Of a DNA stretch of 64,000 nucleotides, positions 34,643 through 43,482 are shown piece after piece (position 1 is the first letter of the stretch; each line of letters opens with the position of its first letter). The DNA comes from an uncultured Eubacteriales bacterium (GTDB lineage Bacteria; Bacillota; Clostridia; Oscillospirales; UBA644), in NCBI GenBank assembly GCA_959604355.1, contig CAUHAO010000002.1, forward strand, positions 1 through 64,000, in the 5' to 3' direction. The notes under the pieces are model-generated. The model ran no database searches and was not told the origin of the DNA. It saw only the letters and a list, made by a program, of their open reading frames with translations. A program made the position numbers and the translations under genes.

Positions 34643-36904
34643 ATGTTATGCAGCAGATGCAAAAAAAGAATAGCAGTCGTTTTCGTGTCGAGAGTTGAAG
34701 ACGGCAAACCGATAAAAGAGGGCCTTTGTATCAAATGTGCAAAGGAACTCGGTTTCAATCCCGTCAATGATCTCATGCAGGGTCTCGGTCTTGACCAAAA
34801 TGCGATGGAAGAAATGAACGAACAGCTCACGGAGATGCTCGGGAATTCTGAAGATGAGGATTTTTCCGAGGGCGGCGCACCCAGCATCGACCCCGGAGAT
34901 CTTGCAAAAAGCGAGGACGCGCACGATAAAGAAAATGGAAAAGGCAGACGCGAAAGGGCAGGGAAGGCCGGCGACGAGAAAAAACTCAAATATCTCAACC
35001 AGTTCTGCCAGAACTTGACGCAGAAAGCCCGTGAAAACAAGATAGATAATATCGTCGGCAGAGAAACCGAGATGCAGCGCGTGATGCAGATACTCAACCG
35101 CCGCACGAAGAACAACCCGTGTCTTATCGGTGAACCGGGCGTGGGTAAAACCGCCATCGCCGAAGGCGTTGCTCTGCGTATCGCGCAGGGCAAGGCACCC
35201 GCTAAGATCGCGGAGAAAGAGATATATCTGCTCGACCTTACCGCGCTCATAGCAGGCACACAGTTCCGCGGACAGTTCGAGAGCCGTGTCAAAGGGCTTA
35301 TCGAGGAGGTCAAGCGCGTCGGAAATATAATACTTGTCATCGACGAAGTTCATAACCTCGTCGGTACGGGAGACTCCGAAGGCACGATGAACGCTGCAAA
35401 TATGCTGAAACCCGCGCTTTCGCGAGGCGAAATACAGGTCATCGGCGCGACGACACTCAAAGAGTACCGCAAACATATAGAGAAGGATGCGGCGCTTGAA
35501 AGACGTTTTCAGCCTGTCATCGTCGAAGAGCCTTCGATAGCCGAAACTATCGAAATGATAAAGGGTATAAAGCAGTATTACGAGAAATTCCACAATATAA
35601 AGATCCCGATGATGGTTGCGGAAAAGGCGGTAGAGATGTCGGAGCGCTATGTTACGGACAGATTTTTGCCCGACAAAGCCATAGATCTTATCGACGAGGC
35701 GGCATCGAATGCGGTGCTGAAAAATCCCGCGTATGAGCGTCTTTTCATTGCGACAAAAGAATTTGAAAAAGCAAAACGTGATCTTATTGCGCTTGAAGCG
35801 ATAGCAGAGCCGACAAACGACGATTTTATGGAGATAGCGAAAGTCCGCGCTGCGGAATGCCGCATTTCCGAGGAGATCGCGAAACTCAATGAAGAAATCT
35901 CCGACTGCGCCGTTTCTTACGAGGATCTTGCGGCGGTCATCGAGTTGTGGACGGGTATTCCCGCGTCGAAAATACGCGAGAGTGAGAACGCGAAACTCAA
36001 TAATCTTGAATCAAATCTCAAAAAATATATCGTCGGTCAGGACAAAGCTGTTTCCGCCGTCGCCACCGCCGTCAAGCGCGGCAGGGTGGGGTTCGTGCCT
36101 CGTCATCGTCCGATATCGTTCATCTTCACCGGCCCGACAGGCGTCGGTAAGACGGAACTCGTCAAAGTGCTTTCGCGCGAACTTTTCGATTCGCCCGAGA
36201 CGCTTATTCGCCTTGATATGAGCGAATTTATGGAGAAACACTCCGTATCGCGCATCATCGGCGCGCCTCCCGGATATGTCGGTTACGACGAGGCGGGACA
36301 GCTTACCGAAAAAATACGCCGTAAACCGTATTCGGTCATTCTTTTCGACGAAATCGAGAAGGCACATCCCGACGTGCTCAACGTGCTGTTGCAGGTGCTC
36401 GATGACGGCAGAATAACCGATGCACAGGGCCGCACGGTCAATTTTGAACATACGCTTATTGTCATGACGTCGAACGCCGGCTCGAACATCAAAGGCGGAG
36501 CGGCTGGTTTTACGAAATCAGAAGCTGCGATATCCGAAGAAAAGACGAAAAAGGCGCTCTCGGAATTCCTGCGTCCCGAATTCATCAACCGCGTGGACGA
36601 AATAATCGCATTTGACCCGCTGCCGAAGACAGTCTTCGAAGACATCGTAAAGATACGACTGAGAGAACTTGAAGACGGCTTGCGTGAGCGTGATATAGCT
36701 CTTGAATACGACGCGAAAGTGCCGCAGGTCATTGCCGAAAAGAGTTACAGCGCGGAATACGGCGCAAGAAATGTCCGCCGGGTTATCCAGAAAGACATCG
36801 AGGACAAAGCAGTCGAGCAGATGTGTGCGGCGGATATCGTTCCGACAAAGGTCATCCTTTCGGGCGATACGGAGAATCTCACGGTAAAAGTCGAATTGGC
36901 GTAA
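34643..36904 (+). CDS. ClpE-like AAA+ unfoldase with N-terminal zinc finger
   Basis: 753 residues. N-terminal zinc finger CSRCKKR (C3, C6) with a second CIKC pair (~28), as in ClpE rather than the Clp_N repeat of ClpC. AAA1 has GEPGVGKTA (~165) and VIDEVHNLVG; a short UVR-like coiled middle region follows (~375-430); AAA2 has GPTGVGKTE (~500), LFDEIEKAHPDV and the sensor NRVDEI. A GGAAGF loop precedes the sensor region, where ClpP-binding unfoldases carry an xGF tripeptide, so partnership with ClpP is likely. No clpP in the window. Confidence 0.92.
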   Translation: MLCSRCKKRIAVVFVSRVEDGKPIKEGLCIKCAKELGFNPVNDLMQGLGLDQNAMEEMNEQLTEMLGNSEDEDFSEGGAPSIDPGDLAKSEDAHDKENGKGRRERAGKAGDEKKLKYLNQFCQNLTQKARENKIDNIVGRETEMQRVMQILNRRTKNNPCLIGEPGVGKTAIAEGVALRIAQGKAPAKIAEKEIYLLDLTALIAGTQFRGQFESRVKGLIEEVKRVGNIILVIDEVHNLVGTGDSEGTMNAANMLKPALSRGEIQVIGATTLKEYRKHIEKDAALERRFQPVIVEEPSIAETIEMIKGIKQYYEKFHNIKIPMMVAEKAVEMSERYVTDRFLPDKAIDLIDEAASNAVLKNPAYERLFIATKEFEKAKRDLIALEAIAEPTNDDFMEIAKVRAAECRISEEIAKLNEEISDCAVSYEDLAAVIELWTGIPASKIRESENAKLNNLESNLKKYIVGQDKAVSAVATAVKRGRVGFVPRHRPISFIFTGPTGVGKTELVKVLSRELFDSPETLIRLDMSEFMEKHSVSRIIGAPPGYVGYDEAGQLTEKIRRKPYSVILFDEIEKAHPDVLNVLLQVLDDGRITDAQGRTVNFEHTLIVMTSNAGSNIKGGAAGFTKSEAAISEEKTKKALSEFLRPEFINRVDEIIAFDPLPKTVFEDIVKIRLRELEDGLRERDIALEYDAKVPQVIAEKSYSAEYGARNVRRVIQKDIEDKAVEQMCAADIVPTKVILSGDTENLTVKVELA

Positions 36905-36950
36905 AAGCGGAATTTCACTTTGTGTCTGCACGCCTGAAAAATATAAATAA

Positions 36951-36997
36951 ACCCACTGTGACAAGTCGCAAAACAGAAGGTGCCACGGTGGGTTTTC
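36951..36997 (+). terminator. terminator after the clp gene
   Basis: A 10-bp stem ACCCACTGTG/CACGGTGGGT with one G-U pair, followed by TTTCTG. Confidence 0.7.
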
Positions 36998-37047
36998 TGA
37001 ATAATTATATTGAAAAGATATACCGAATAAGCAATTTTTACCTTTCT

Positions 37048-37110
37048 GGGGACTATATCCCCTTAAAAACAATGATTATAACCCCCATAATAATACTATC
37101 AGGGGGTTAT
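37048..37110 (+). promoter_or_regulatory. leader with RBS-sequestering hairpin and alternative pairings
   Basis: A 9-bp perfect stem ATAACCCCC (37078-37086) / GGGGGTTAT (37102-37110) includes AGGGGG, the apparent ribosome binding site of the XRE gene at 37116. An upstream mini-stem GGGGA/TCCCC (37048-37062) offers C-runs and G-runs that could pair alternatively with either arm. As DNA, the palindrome could instead be an operator for the encoded HTH protein. Confidence 0.55.
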
Positions 37111-37115
37111 GACTT

Positions 37116-37322
37116 ATGATCGTTTATGACAGACTGTGGAAAACAATGGAGAAAAAAGGCGTCACGACATATTTTTTGCGTGAAAAAGCCGGCATTGACA
37201 GCAAAACCGTTCGCCGTCTCAAAGCAAATGAAAATATAGAAACAAAAACACTTGATAAGCTCTGCGAGGTATTGAATTGTAATTTGGAAGATATTTCGGA
37301 ATTTATCAGGAGTGAAGCTTGA
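37116..37322 (+). CDS. small XRE/Cro-type HTH transcriptional regulator
   Basis: 68 residues, essentially one helix-turn-helix domain: TYFLREKAGIDSKTVRRLK is the HTH core (~18-36), followed by TKTLDKLCEVLNCN. No ligand or dimerisation domain. It follows a leader whose hairpin covers its ribosome binding site. No obvious target gene adjacent other than itself. Confidence 0.88.
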   Translation: MIVYDRLWKTMEKKGVTTYFLREKAGIDSKTVRRLKANENIETKTLDKLCEVLNCNLEDISEFIRSEA

Positions 37323-37328
37323 CTGAAT

Positions 37329-37356
37329 AAAAAAGTCGCCGGATCTCTCCGGCGAC
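37329..37356 (-). terminator. gapA terminator
   Basis: A 9-bp stem GTCGCCGGA/TCCGGCGAC with a 4-nt loop, followed on the minus strand by six U. It may also stop plus-strand transcription from the XRE gene. Confidence 0.93.
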
Positions 37357-37378
37357 TATAATAAAATTCGTGTGAAAC

Positions 37379-38449
37379 TTATTTGATTTCAGCGAAGTAT
37401 TTGATGGTTCTGACCATCTGAGAGGTGTAGCTGTTTTCGTTGTCGTACCAGGAAACGACCTGTACCTGATAGGTGTCTTCGTCGAGCTTGGAGACCATGG
37501 TCTGGGTAGCATCGAACAGAGAACCGTATCTCATACCGATAACGTCGGAGGAAACGATGGGATCGGTGTTGTAACCGAAGGATTCGGAAGCAGCAGCTTT
37601 CATAGCCGCGTTGATACCTTCTTTGGTAACATCCTTACCCTTGACAACTGCGACGAGGATTGTGGTGGAACCGGTAGCAACGGGAACTCTCTGAGCGGAG
37701 CCGATGAGCTTGCCGTTGAGTTCGGGGATAACCAGACCGATAGCTTTAGCAGCACCGGTGGAGTTGGGAACGATATTTGCAGCGCCTGCGCGTGCACGTC
37801 TCAGGTCGCCCTTTCTGTGAGGACCGTCGAGGATCATCTGGTCGCCGGTGTAAGCGTGGATGGTGCTCATGATACCGGACTGGATGGGAGCGTAGTCGTT
37901 AAGAGCCTTAGCCATGGGCGCGAGGCAGTTGGTGGTGCAGGAAGCAGCGGAGATGATCTGGTCGTCAGCGGTAAGAGTGTTTTCGTTAACGCTGTAAACG
38001 ATGGTCTTCAGATCGTTGCCTGCGGGAGCGGAAATAACGACTTTCTTTGCACCTGCCTGGATGTGAGCCATGGATTTTTCTTTGGAGCAGTAGAAGCCTG
38101 TGCACTCGAGAACGACATCGACGTCGAGTTTGCCCCAAGGAAGATCCTGAGCCTTGGGCATAGCATATATGGTGATTTCTTTGCCGTCAACGGTGATGGA
38201 ACCGGGAACAGTCACGGTCTTGCCGTCTTCAGCGAAAACAGGCTCTTTGGAAGAGACGGTGTGAAGGTTTTCACCGATTTTGCCGCAGTAGCCGCCCTGA
38301 GCGGTGTCATACTTGAGCAGATGAGCGAGCATTGCGGGGCTGGTGAGGTCGTTGATAGCGACAATTTCATAACCGGGAGCGTTGAACATCTGTCTGAAAG
38401 CCAGACGTCCGATACGGCCGAAACCGTTGATTGCAACTTTGATGGACAT
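37379..38449 (-). CDS. gapA: glyceraldehyde-3-phosphate dehydrogenase
   Basis: 356 residues. Rossmann loop INGFGRIGRLAFRQ at the N-terminus, catalytic Cys in SAASCTTNCLAP (~170), and the C-terminal WYDNENSYTSQMV block. Glycolytic oxidation of GAP with NAD. About 20 residues longer than typical, the extra being in the NAD domain. The ATG at 38449 has AAGGAGG upstream; the frame open to 38572 lacks a ribosome binding site. Transcribed alone. Confidence 0.97.
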   Translation of the reverse strand: MSIKVAINGFGRIGRLAFRQMFNAPGYEIVAINDLTSPAMLAHLLKYDTAQGGYCGKIGENLHTVSSKEPVFAEDGKTVTVPGSITVDGKEITIYAMPKAQDLPWGKLDVDVVLECTGFYCSKEKSMAHIQAGAKKVVISAPAGNDLKTIVYSVNENTLTADDQIISAASCTTNCLAPMAKALNDYAPIQSGIMSTIHAYTGDQMILDGPHRKGDLRRARAGAANIVPNSTGAAKAIGLVIPELNGKLIGSAQRVPVATGSTTILVAVVKGKDVTKEGINAAMKAAASESFGYNTDPIVSSDVIGMRYGSLFDATQTMVSKLDEDTYQVQVVSWYDNENSYTSQMVRTIKYFAEIK

Positions 38450-38591
38450 TTGTGATATCCTCCTTAAAATTATATAAAAAACTTTATACTTGATTATTGT
38501 AATCCAGAATTGTGTCATAACATGGAAATTTAGACGAATATTACGGAATTTAACTGTTAATTTTTTTAACACAGGATAGGGAGAAATAATA

Positions 38592-39605
38592 ATGAATACA
38601 TATCAGAACGTCAGGAATACACTTGAGCCAATCTACGGAAACGCACGTTTTCCCGTGATTTTTGTGTCAAAAGATATTAAAGTTGTTTACGCAAATCAAT
38701 TTGCATATGAACAATATCCTGAATTCTGCTACGGGAAAGGTCCGCGTCGGTTTATCTCGGCGCAGTCGTCGGCGGTGGTGACATCGGCGCTGGAGCGAGG
38801 CAAACCCATCAAGGTCTTGGGGGAGGGAGTTAAAGGCTTCATATCGTTTTCGTTCATCCCGTGCGGCGGCATTCTTGACGGAAAATGCGCGATAATGCAC
38901 CTTGAAGAGAACAAGGAAATGCTCAAGTCGATGAGCGCGGAGATAGCGTCGCTCGAAATGGGCGAGCGCTCGGCGGAAACGATGGCTTATCCGGTAAAAA
39001 AGATGCGTTTTCTGCTGGATAAGCTTGAAAACTCCGAAACGATAATGTCAGATAAGACCGCAGCGATGGCGGTGCCGCTGCTCGAAGACTGTTTGCAGGA
39101 ATTCACGGCGTATGTGCGCGACTACCGTTACGCTCTGAAAATGGTCAACCGCACGTCAGACGCGGGAATGACGGTATTTGCGCTCGGCGCGTATATGAAT
39201 ATGTTCTGCAAGACGCATGAGGGAGTGAAGTATCTCGGCTCGTGTGATCCGAAAAAACTGATTATCTGCCGCCGTGCCGACCTTGCGGACATGCTTGACA
39301 TGGTGCTGATGTATATCGCGAAAGCAGCACCGTCAAAGAGTCTTACGGCAGACGTAAAAGGGGATGGTGACAGGTTCACTTTCATCGTACGCGGCAGAAA
39401 ATGCGGCGGAAAAGCGGTTGAGTTCGACAGCGACGGGCTTGTTGCGGAAAAACTTGAACGCGCAAGGAAAATCGCGGAAAAATACGAAGGGTCCGTGGCT
39501 GTGGAAAATAAAAAAACGGTGCTGACAGTCACCGTTAAAATGAAGTCAGCACTCGTTCAGGAGGCGGGTAATTATCTGCACGTCGATCCCGAGGAACTTA
39601 TTTAA
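38592..39605 (+). CDS. PAS-domain protein with degenerate histidine-kinase-like C-terminus
   Basis: 337 residues, soluble. A PAS-like domain (~8-110: FPVIFVSKDIKVVYAN at the start) is followed by a helical segment (~115-190) where a DHp domain would sit but with no usable H-box His, and a C-terminal region (~235-320) with the strand/helix order of HATPase_c (AEKLERARKIAEKYEGSVAVEN matching the G2-box region in layout) but without N, G1 or G2 box residues. It looks like a pseudo-kinase sensor. Partners unknown. Confidence 0.65.
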   Translation: MNTYQNVRNTLEPIYGNARFPVIFVSKDIKVVYANQFAYEQYPEFCYGKGPRRFISAQSSAVVTSALERGKPIKVLGEGVKGFISFSFIPCGGILDGKCAIMHLEENKEMLKSMSAEIASLEMGERSAETMAYPVKKMRFLLDKLENSETIMSDKTAAMAVPLLEDCLQEFTAYVRDYRYALKMVNRTSDAGMTVFALGAYMNMFCKTHEGVKYLGSCDPKKLIICRRADLADMLDMVLMYIAKAAPSKSLTADVKGDGDRFTFIVRGRKCGGKAVEFDSDGLVAEKLERARKIAEKYEGSVAVENKKTVLTVTVKMKSALVQEAGNYLHVDPEELI

Positions 39606-40116
39606 GTTTCGTTGAGAAGAGCGAGAGGAATTTCTTTATGGGCTGCAGCCGCTTGTATCCGATAATGTAGCCCACTCCCGCGCAAACGGCGCAAACGATA
39701 TAAAGGCCGCAGACGGCGAGTGTCGCGGCGGTCATGGAAACGTCTATCATCGCGTTGTAGAGGTTGAGCGCGGGGAGCGCAAAAATCAGGCGAACGAGAG
39801 ACATCGTGCCTTGCAGCGACGATTCCGGATTAAGGAAAAAAAGTGTTGCGAGCATTATCACGCACATCGGCACAGTGACTATCCCTCCGCAGAGAAAGCC
39901 TTTGTGCGGCATCGGAGCCATACGTCCGTTGCCTACGGCGTTCGCGTCTTTATCGCCCGCGTACCACATGGTGTAGGCGAAGAAATATATCAGCGCAAAG
40001 CCGTAAAGAATTGCGAGTATAACGGGAATATTGAGGATTATCGTCGTTATCGAAAGAATAGCGACGCAGAGCATTCGTATCAGCAGATATCCGACATTTT
40101 TGCCGACGGTGTTCAT
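39598..40116 (-). CDS. hypothetical integral membrane protein
   Basis: 172 residues with four predicted membrane helices (~10-30, ~32-52, ~75-95, ~125-150) and a basic C-terminus (KRLQPIKKF). GGAGG lies 8 nt before ATG. It converges on the PAS gene with an 8-bp overlap. No family recognised. Confidence 0.7.
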   Translation of the reverse strand: MNTVGKNVGYLLIRMLCVAILSITTIILNIPVILAILYGFALIYFFAYTMWYAGDKDANAVGNGRMAPMPHKGFLCGGIVTVPMCVIMLATLFFLNPESSLQGTMSLVRLIFALPALNLYNAMIDVSMTAATLAVCGLYIVCAVCAGVGYIIGYKRLQPIKKFLSLFSTKLK

Positions 40117-40262
40117 TTTCAGACCTCCGTAAAAGCGTCTTTTTTCAGATTATACCGCATTTTTTCTGCGTTGTCAAGCCGAAAGTGCAGAGAATACGTC
40201 TTTCTCTTAAAAATTTTGCTTTTACGCACAGTGTTTTTTCCTAAAAAAGTCAATAATGAGTA

Positions 40263-40291
40263 TTGAAAAAGAAGTTTGAATATGCTATACT
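40263..40291 (+). promoter_or_regulatory. sigma-A promoter of the Gfo/Idh oxidoreductase gene
   Basis: TTGAAA, 17-nt spacer, TATACT, 38 nt before the start at 40330. Confidence 0.85.
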
Positions 40292-40329
40292 ATATTAAAT
40301 AAATATTTTCTTACAGGAGTATTTTTATC

Positions 40330-41403
40330 ATGAAAAAATTGAGAATAGGTTCCGTCGGCATCGGCGGTATGGGTCATTTTCATCAGGAAAACTGGTCCGA
40401 GATGGAAAATGTCGAAGTTGTCGCTGTTTGCGATATCATCGAAGAACGTGCTCAGAAGGTGAAGGAAGAGTTCTTTCCCAACGCGACCGTCTACACGGAT
40501 TACAAGAAAATGATTGACAATGAGCAGCTCGATGCGGTGGATATTTCCACTCCGAACTATCTGCATTCTCCCATCGCCGTTTACGCTCTCGAACACGGCA
40601 TGCACGTATTCTGCGAAAAGCCCGATGCCGTAAGCGTTGAGGAAGCTGAAAAGATGCGTGATGCAGCTGAAAAAGCAGGCAAAGTTCTCATGATCATGCG
40701 CAACAACAGATATTTCGCAAACTCCAGATATCTTAAGAAATATATCGACGAGGGCAACTGCGGCGAGTTTTATGCAGGCAGATGCTGCTGGATACGCCGC
40801 AGAGGTATCCCCGGTAAGGGCGGCTGGTTCACTACGAAGGCTCAGTCAGGCGGCGGCCCGCTCATCGACCTCGGCGTTCATATGATTGACCTTTCCATGT
40901 GGCTCATGGGTAATCCCACCCCCGTTTCCGTTACGGGCTGCACATACACCAAATTCGATAAAGACACCGCCAAAGCGGACAGCGAACACGCTAAATTCGG
41001 CGATTCCGTCCAGGGCGGAACCTTCGACGTTGAAGACCTTGCAATGGGCTTTATCAAATTCGATAACGGCGCGTGCCTGCAGATAGAATTCAGCTGGGCA
41101 TCCAACATCGAGAAAGAGACCCGTTATATCGAGCTTCGCGGTACAAAAGCAGGCTTCCATTGGAACGGCGACGGCACCTGCAACATCTACACCCAGCAGT
41201 CGGGCGTTGACGGCGATGAACTTGCCGACATCCTCTACAAGACCCCTATGGGCAACGGCCACGGCAGAAACCAGGAGCACTTCGTTGACGTCGTTCTCAA
41301 CGGCGCAAAACCCGATTTCGTTCCCCAGCAGGGTATCAATATGATAAAGATACTTAAGGCTATTTACAAGTCCGCCGAGACAGGCAAGGAAGTTCTTCTG
41401 TAA
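40330..41403 (+). CDS. Gfo/Idh/MocA family oxidoreductase
   Basis: 357 residues. N-terminal Rossmann fold with GSVGIGGMGHFH (~8-19) for NAD(P), the family EKP motif in CEKPDAVSVEEAE (~98), and a C-terminal alpha/beta substrate domain with GGGPLIDLGVHMIDL (~175). Members oxidise or reduce sugars and inositols; the substrate is unknown here. It is followed by metG after 27 nt, so the two may be co-transcribed. Confidence 0.93.
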   Translation: MKKLRIGSVGIGGMGHFHQENWSEMENVEVVAVCDIIEERAQKVKEEFFPNATVYTDYKKMIDNEQLDAVDISTPNYLHSPIAVYALEHGMHVFCEKPDAVSVEEAEKMRDAAEKAGKVLMIMRNNRYFANSRYLKKYIDEGNCGEFYAGRCCWIRRRGIPGKGGWFTTKAQSGGGPLIDLGVHMIDLSMWLMGNPTPVSVTGCTYTKFDKDTAKADSEHAKFGDSVQGGTFDVEDLAMGFIKFDNGACLQIEFSWASNIEKETRYIELRGTKAGFHWNGDGTCNIYTQQSGVDGDELADILYKTPMGNGHGRNQEHFVDVVLNGAKPDFVPQQGINMIKILKAIYKSAETGKEVLL

Positions 41404-41430
41404 GGATCTGCAAAGGATATTACGCTAACA

Positions 41431-43371
41431 ATGGACAATAAGAAATTTTACATTTCCACGCCTATATATTACGCGTCGGGCAAACTCCACATAGGTCACA
41501 CCTATACCACGGTCGCCGCGGACGCGATGAGCCGTTATAAACGTATGCGAGGCTATGACGTTTTCTTTCTGACAGGCTCCGACGAGCACGGGCAGAAGGT
41601 TGAACGCAAAGCGGCGGATGCGGGCAAGACTCCTCAGCAGTTCGTTGACGATATCGTCGCGGACATCAAGGATCTGTGGAAGATCCTTGACGTGTCTTAC
41701 AGCAAGTTTATAAGAACGACGGATGACTATCATGTTTCCGCGGTTCAGAAGATATTCAAGCGTCTGTATGACCAGGGAGACATCTATAAAGGTGAATATG
41801 AGGGGCTTTATTGCTCTCCGTGCGAGGCGTTCTGGACGGAGCATCAGCTCGTAAACGGCAAATGCCCCGACTGCGGCAGAACTGTCGAGAAAACGAAGGA
41901 AGAGTGCTACTATCTGAGACTTTCCGCGTATCAGGACAGACTCATAAAGCTGCTTGAAGAAAACCCGCACCTGCTCCAGCCAGAGACACGCGTCAACGAA
42001 ATGATAAACAACTTTCTCAAACCCGGTCTTGAAGACCTCTGCGTCTCAAGAACGTCGGTAAAGTGGGGCATACCCGTTTCGTTCGACGAAAAACACACCG
42101 TTTACGTCTGGATCGACGCACTTTCCAACTACATCACCGCGCTCGGCTATCTTTCCGATGACGACTCTCTGTTCAAGAAGTATTGGCCGTGCGACGTGCA
42201 TCTGGTGGGCAAGGAAATCGTTCGTTTCCATACTATAATATGGTTCTCGCTGCTCATGATGCTTGATCTGCCCCTCCCGAAACAGGTCTACGGTCACGGA
42301 TGGCTTAAGATCGACGGCGATAAGCTCTCCAAGAGCAAAGGCAGCGGCGCGCTCAATATCGTTGATCCCGTGCTGCTTTCCGAGAGATATTCTTCCGACG
42401 CGGTTCGCTATTTCCTGTTGCGCGAGATGCCTTTCGGCGCGGACGGAAATTACAGCTTTGAAGGCTTCCTGACACGCGTCAACGCGGACCTTGCAAATGA
42501 CCTCGGAAACCTCGTTTCCAGAACGACTGCGATGGTCGAGAAGTATTTCGGGGGCACTCTGCCCGCGGAACGTGAAACGGCTCCCGAGGATGAAGATCTC
42601 GTCACTATGGCGTCCACGATGGCGGATACGGTCGCGCCCATAATGGACAGCATGACATTCTCCGTCGCGCTTGCCGAAGTATTCAAGCTTGTCGGCAAAG
42701 CCAACAAATATATTGACGAAACAGCACCGTGGGTGCTTGCAAAAGACGAAACAAAGCGCGCACGCCTTGCGACAGTTTTGTATAACCTCTGCGAATGCAT
42801 TCGCATCTCGTCCGCTCTGCTTTATCCCGTAATGCCGCGTACGTCCGAGAAAATATACGCTATGCTCGGCGTTGACGCGCAGACATGGGACGACGCGTCC
42901 GTGTTCGGCAAACTGCCCGCAACACTCAGTGTCAGAAAGGGCGAAAACCTCTTCCCGAGGATCGACATCGCGAAAGAGATCGAGCTCCTCACTCCGAAAC
43001 AGGAGCACAAGCCGGAAGAGCCTGAAGTTCCTGCGGAGCCCGAGCTTCCCGAAATAGCGATAGATGACTTTATGAAAGCCGACCTGCGTGTGGCAAAGAT
43101 AATCGAATGCGAAAAGGTAGAGAAGAGCGACAAACTGCTCAAGCTTAAAGTAGATATCGGCACGGAAGTGCGGCAGATTGTATCGGGTATTGCAAAATGC
43201 TACACACCCGACGACCTTGTGGGAAGGAAAGTCGTTATAATCAAGAATCTCAAGCCCGCGAAAATACGCGGTGTCGAAAGCAAAGGAATGCTCCTTGCGT
43301 CGTCACACGGCGATGAAATAAGCGTTCTCTTTGCGTCCGATAACGCCAATGTCGGCGATAAGGTACGCTGA
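41431..43371 (+). CDS. metG: methionyl-tRNA synthetase
   Basis: 646 residues. HIGH-type motif in KLHIGHTYTT (~15), KLSKSKG catalytic loop (~293), a single zinc knuckle (CSPCEAFW and CPDCGR) and a C-terminal Trbp111/EMAP-like tRNA-binding domain (~545-646) joined by a Pro/Glu-rich linker. Complete enzyme. Strong terminator follows. Confidence 0.98.
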   Translation: MDNKKFYISTPIYYASGKLHIGHTYTTVAADAMSRYKRMRGYDVFFLTGSDEHGQKVERKAADAGKTPQQFVDDIVADIKDLWKILDVSYSKFIRTTDDYHVSAVQKIFKRLYDQGDIYKGEYEGLYCSPCEAFWTEHQLVNGKCPDCGRTVEKTKEECYYLRLSAYQDRLIKLLEENPHLLQPETRVNEMINNFLKPGLEDLCVSRTSVKWGIPVSFDEKHTVYVWIDALSNYITALGYLSDDDSLFKKYWPCDVHLVGKEIVRFHTIIWFSLLMMLDLPLPKQVYGHGWLKIDGDKLSKSKGSGALNIVDPVLLSERYSSDAVRYFLLREMPFGADGNYSFEGFLTRVNADLANDLGNLVSRTTAMVEKYFGGTLPAERETAPEDEDLVTMASTMADTVAPIMDSMTFSVALAEVFKLVGKANKYIDETAPWVLAKDETKRARLATVLYNLCECIRISSALLYPVMPRTSEKIYAMLGVDAQTWDDASVFGKLPATLSVRKGENLFPRIDIAKEIELLTPKQEHKPEEPEVPAEPELPEIAIDDFMKADLRVAKIIECEKVEKSDKLLKLKVDIGTEVRQIVSGIAKCYTPDDLVGRKVVIIKNLKPAKIRGVESKGMLLASSHGDEISVLFASDNANVGDKVR

Positions 43372-43383
43372 AAAATGACATAA

Positions 43384-43424
43384 AGCACCGTCAGGAAGGA
43401 TCTTCCGACGGTGCTTGTTTTTTT
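43384..43424 (+). terminator. metG terminator
   Basis: A 9-bp stem AGCACCGTC/GACGGTGCT with additional inner pairing, followed by TGTTTTTTT. Confidence 0.93.
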
Positions 43425-43482
43425 GTCGTATTTTTCCCTCTTTGCGCATATATTTCATACGGACGGAAGGGGGGCGGCAAAG

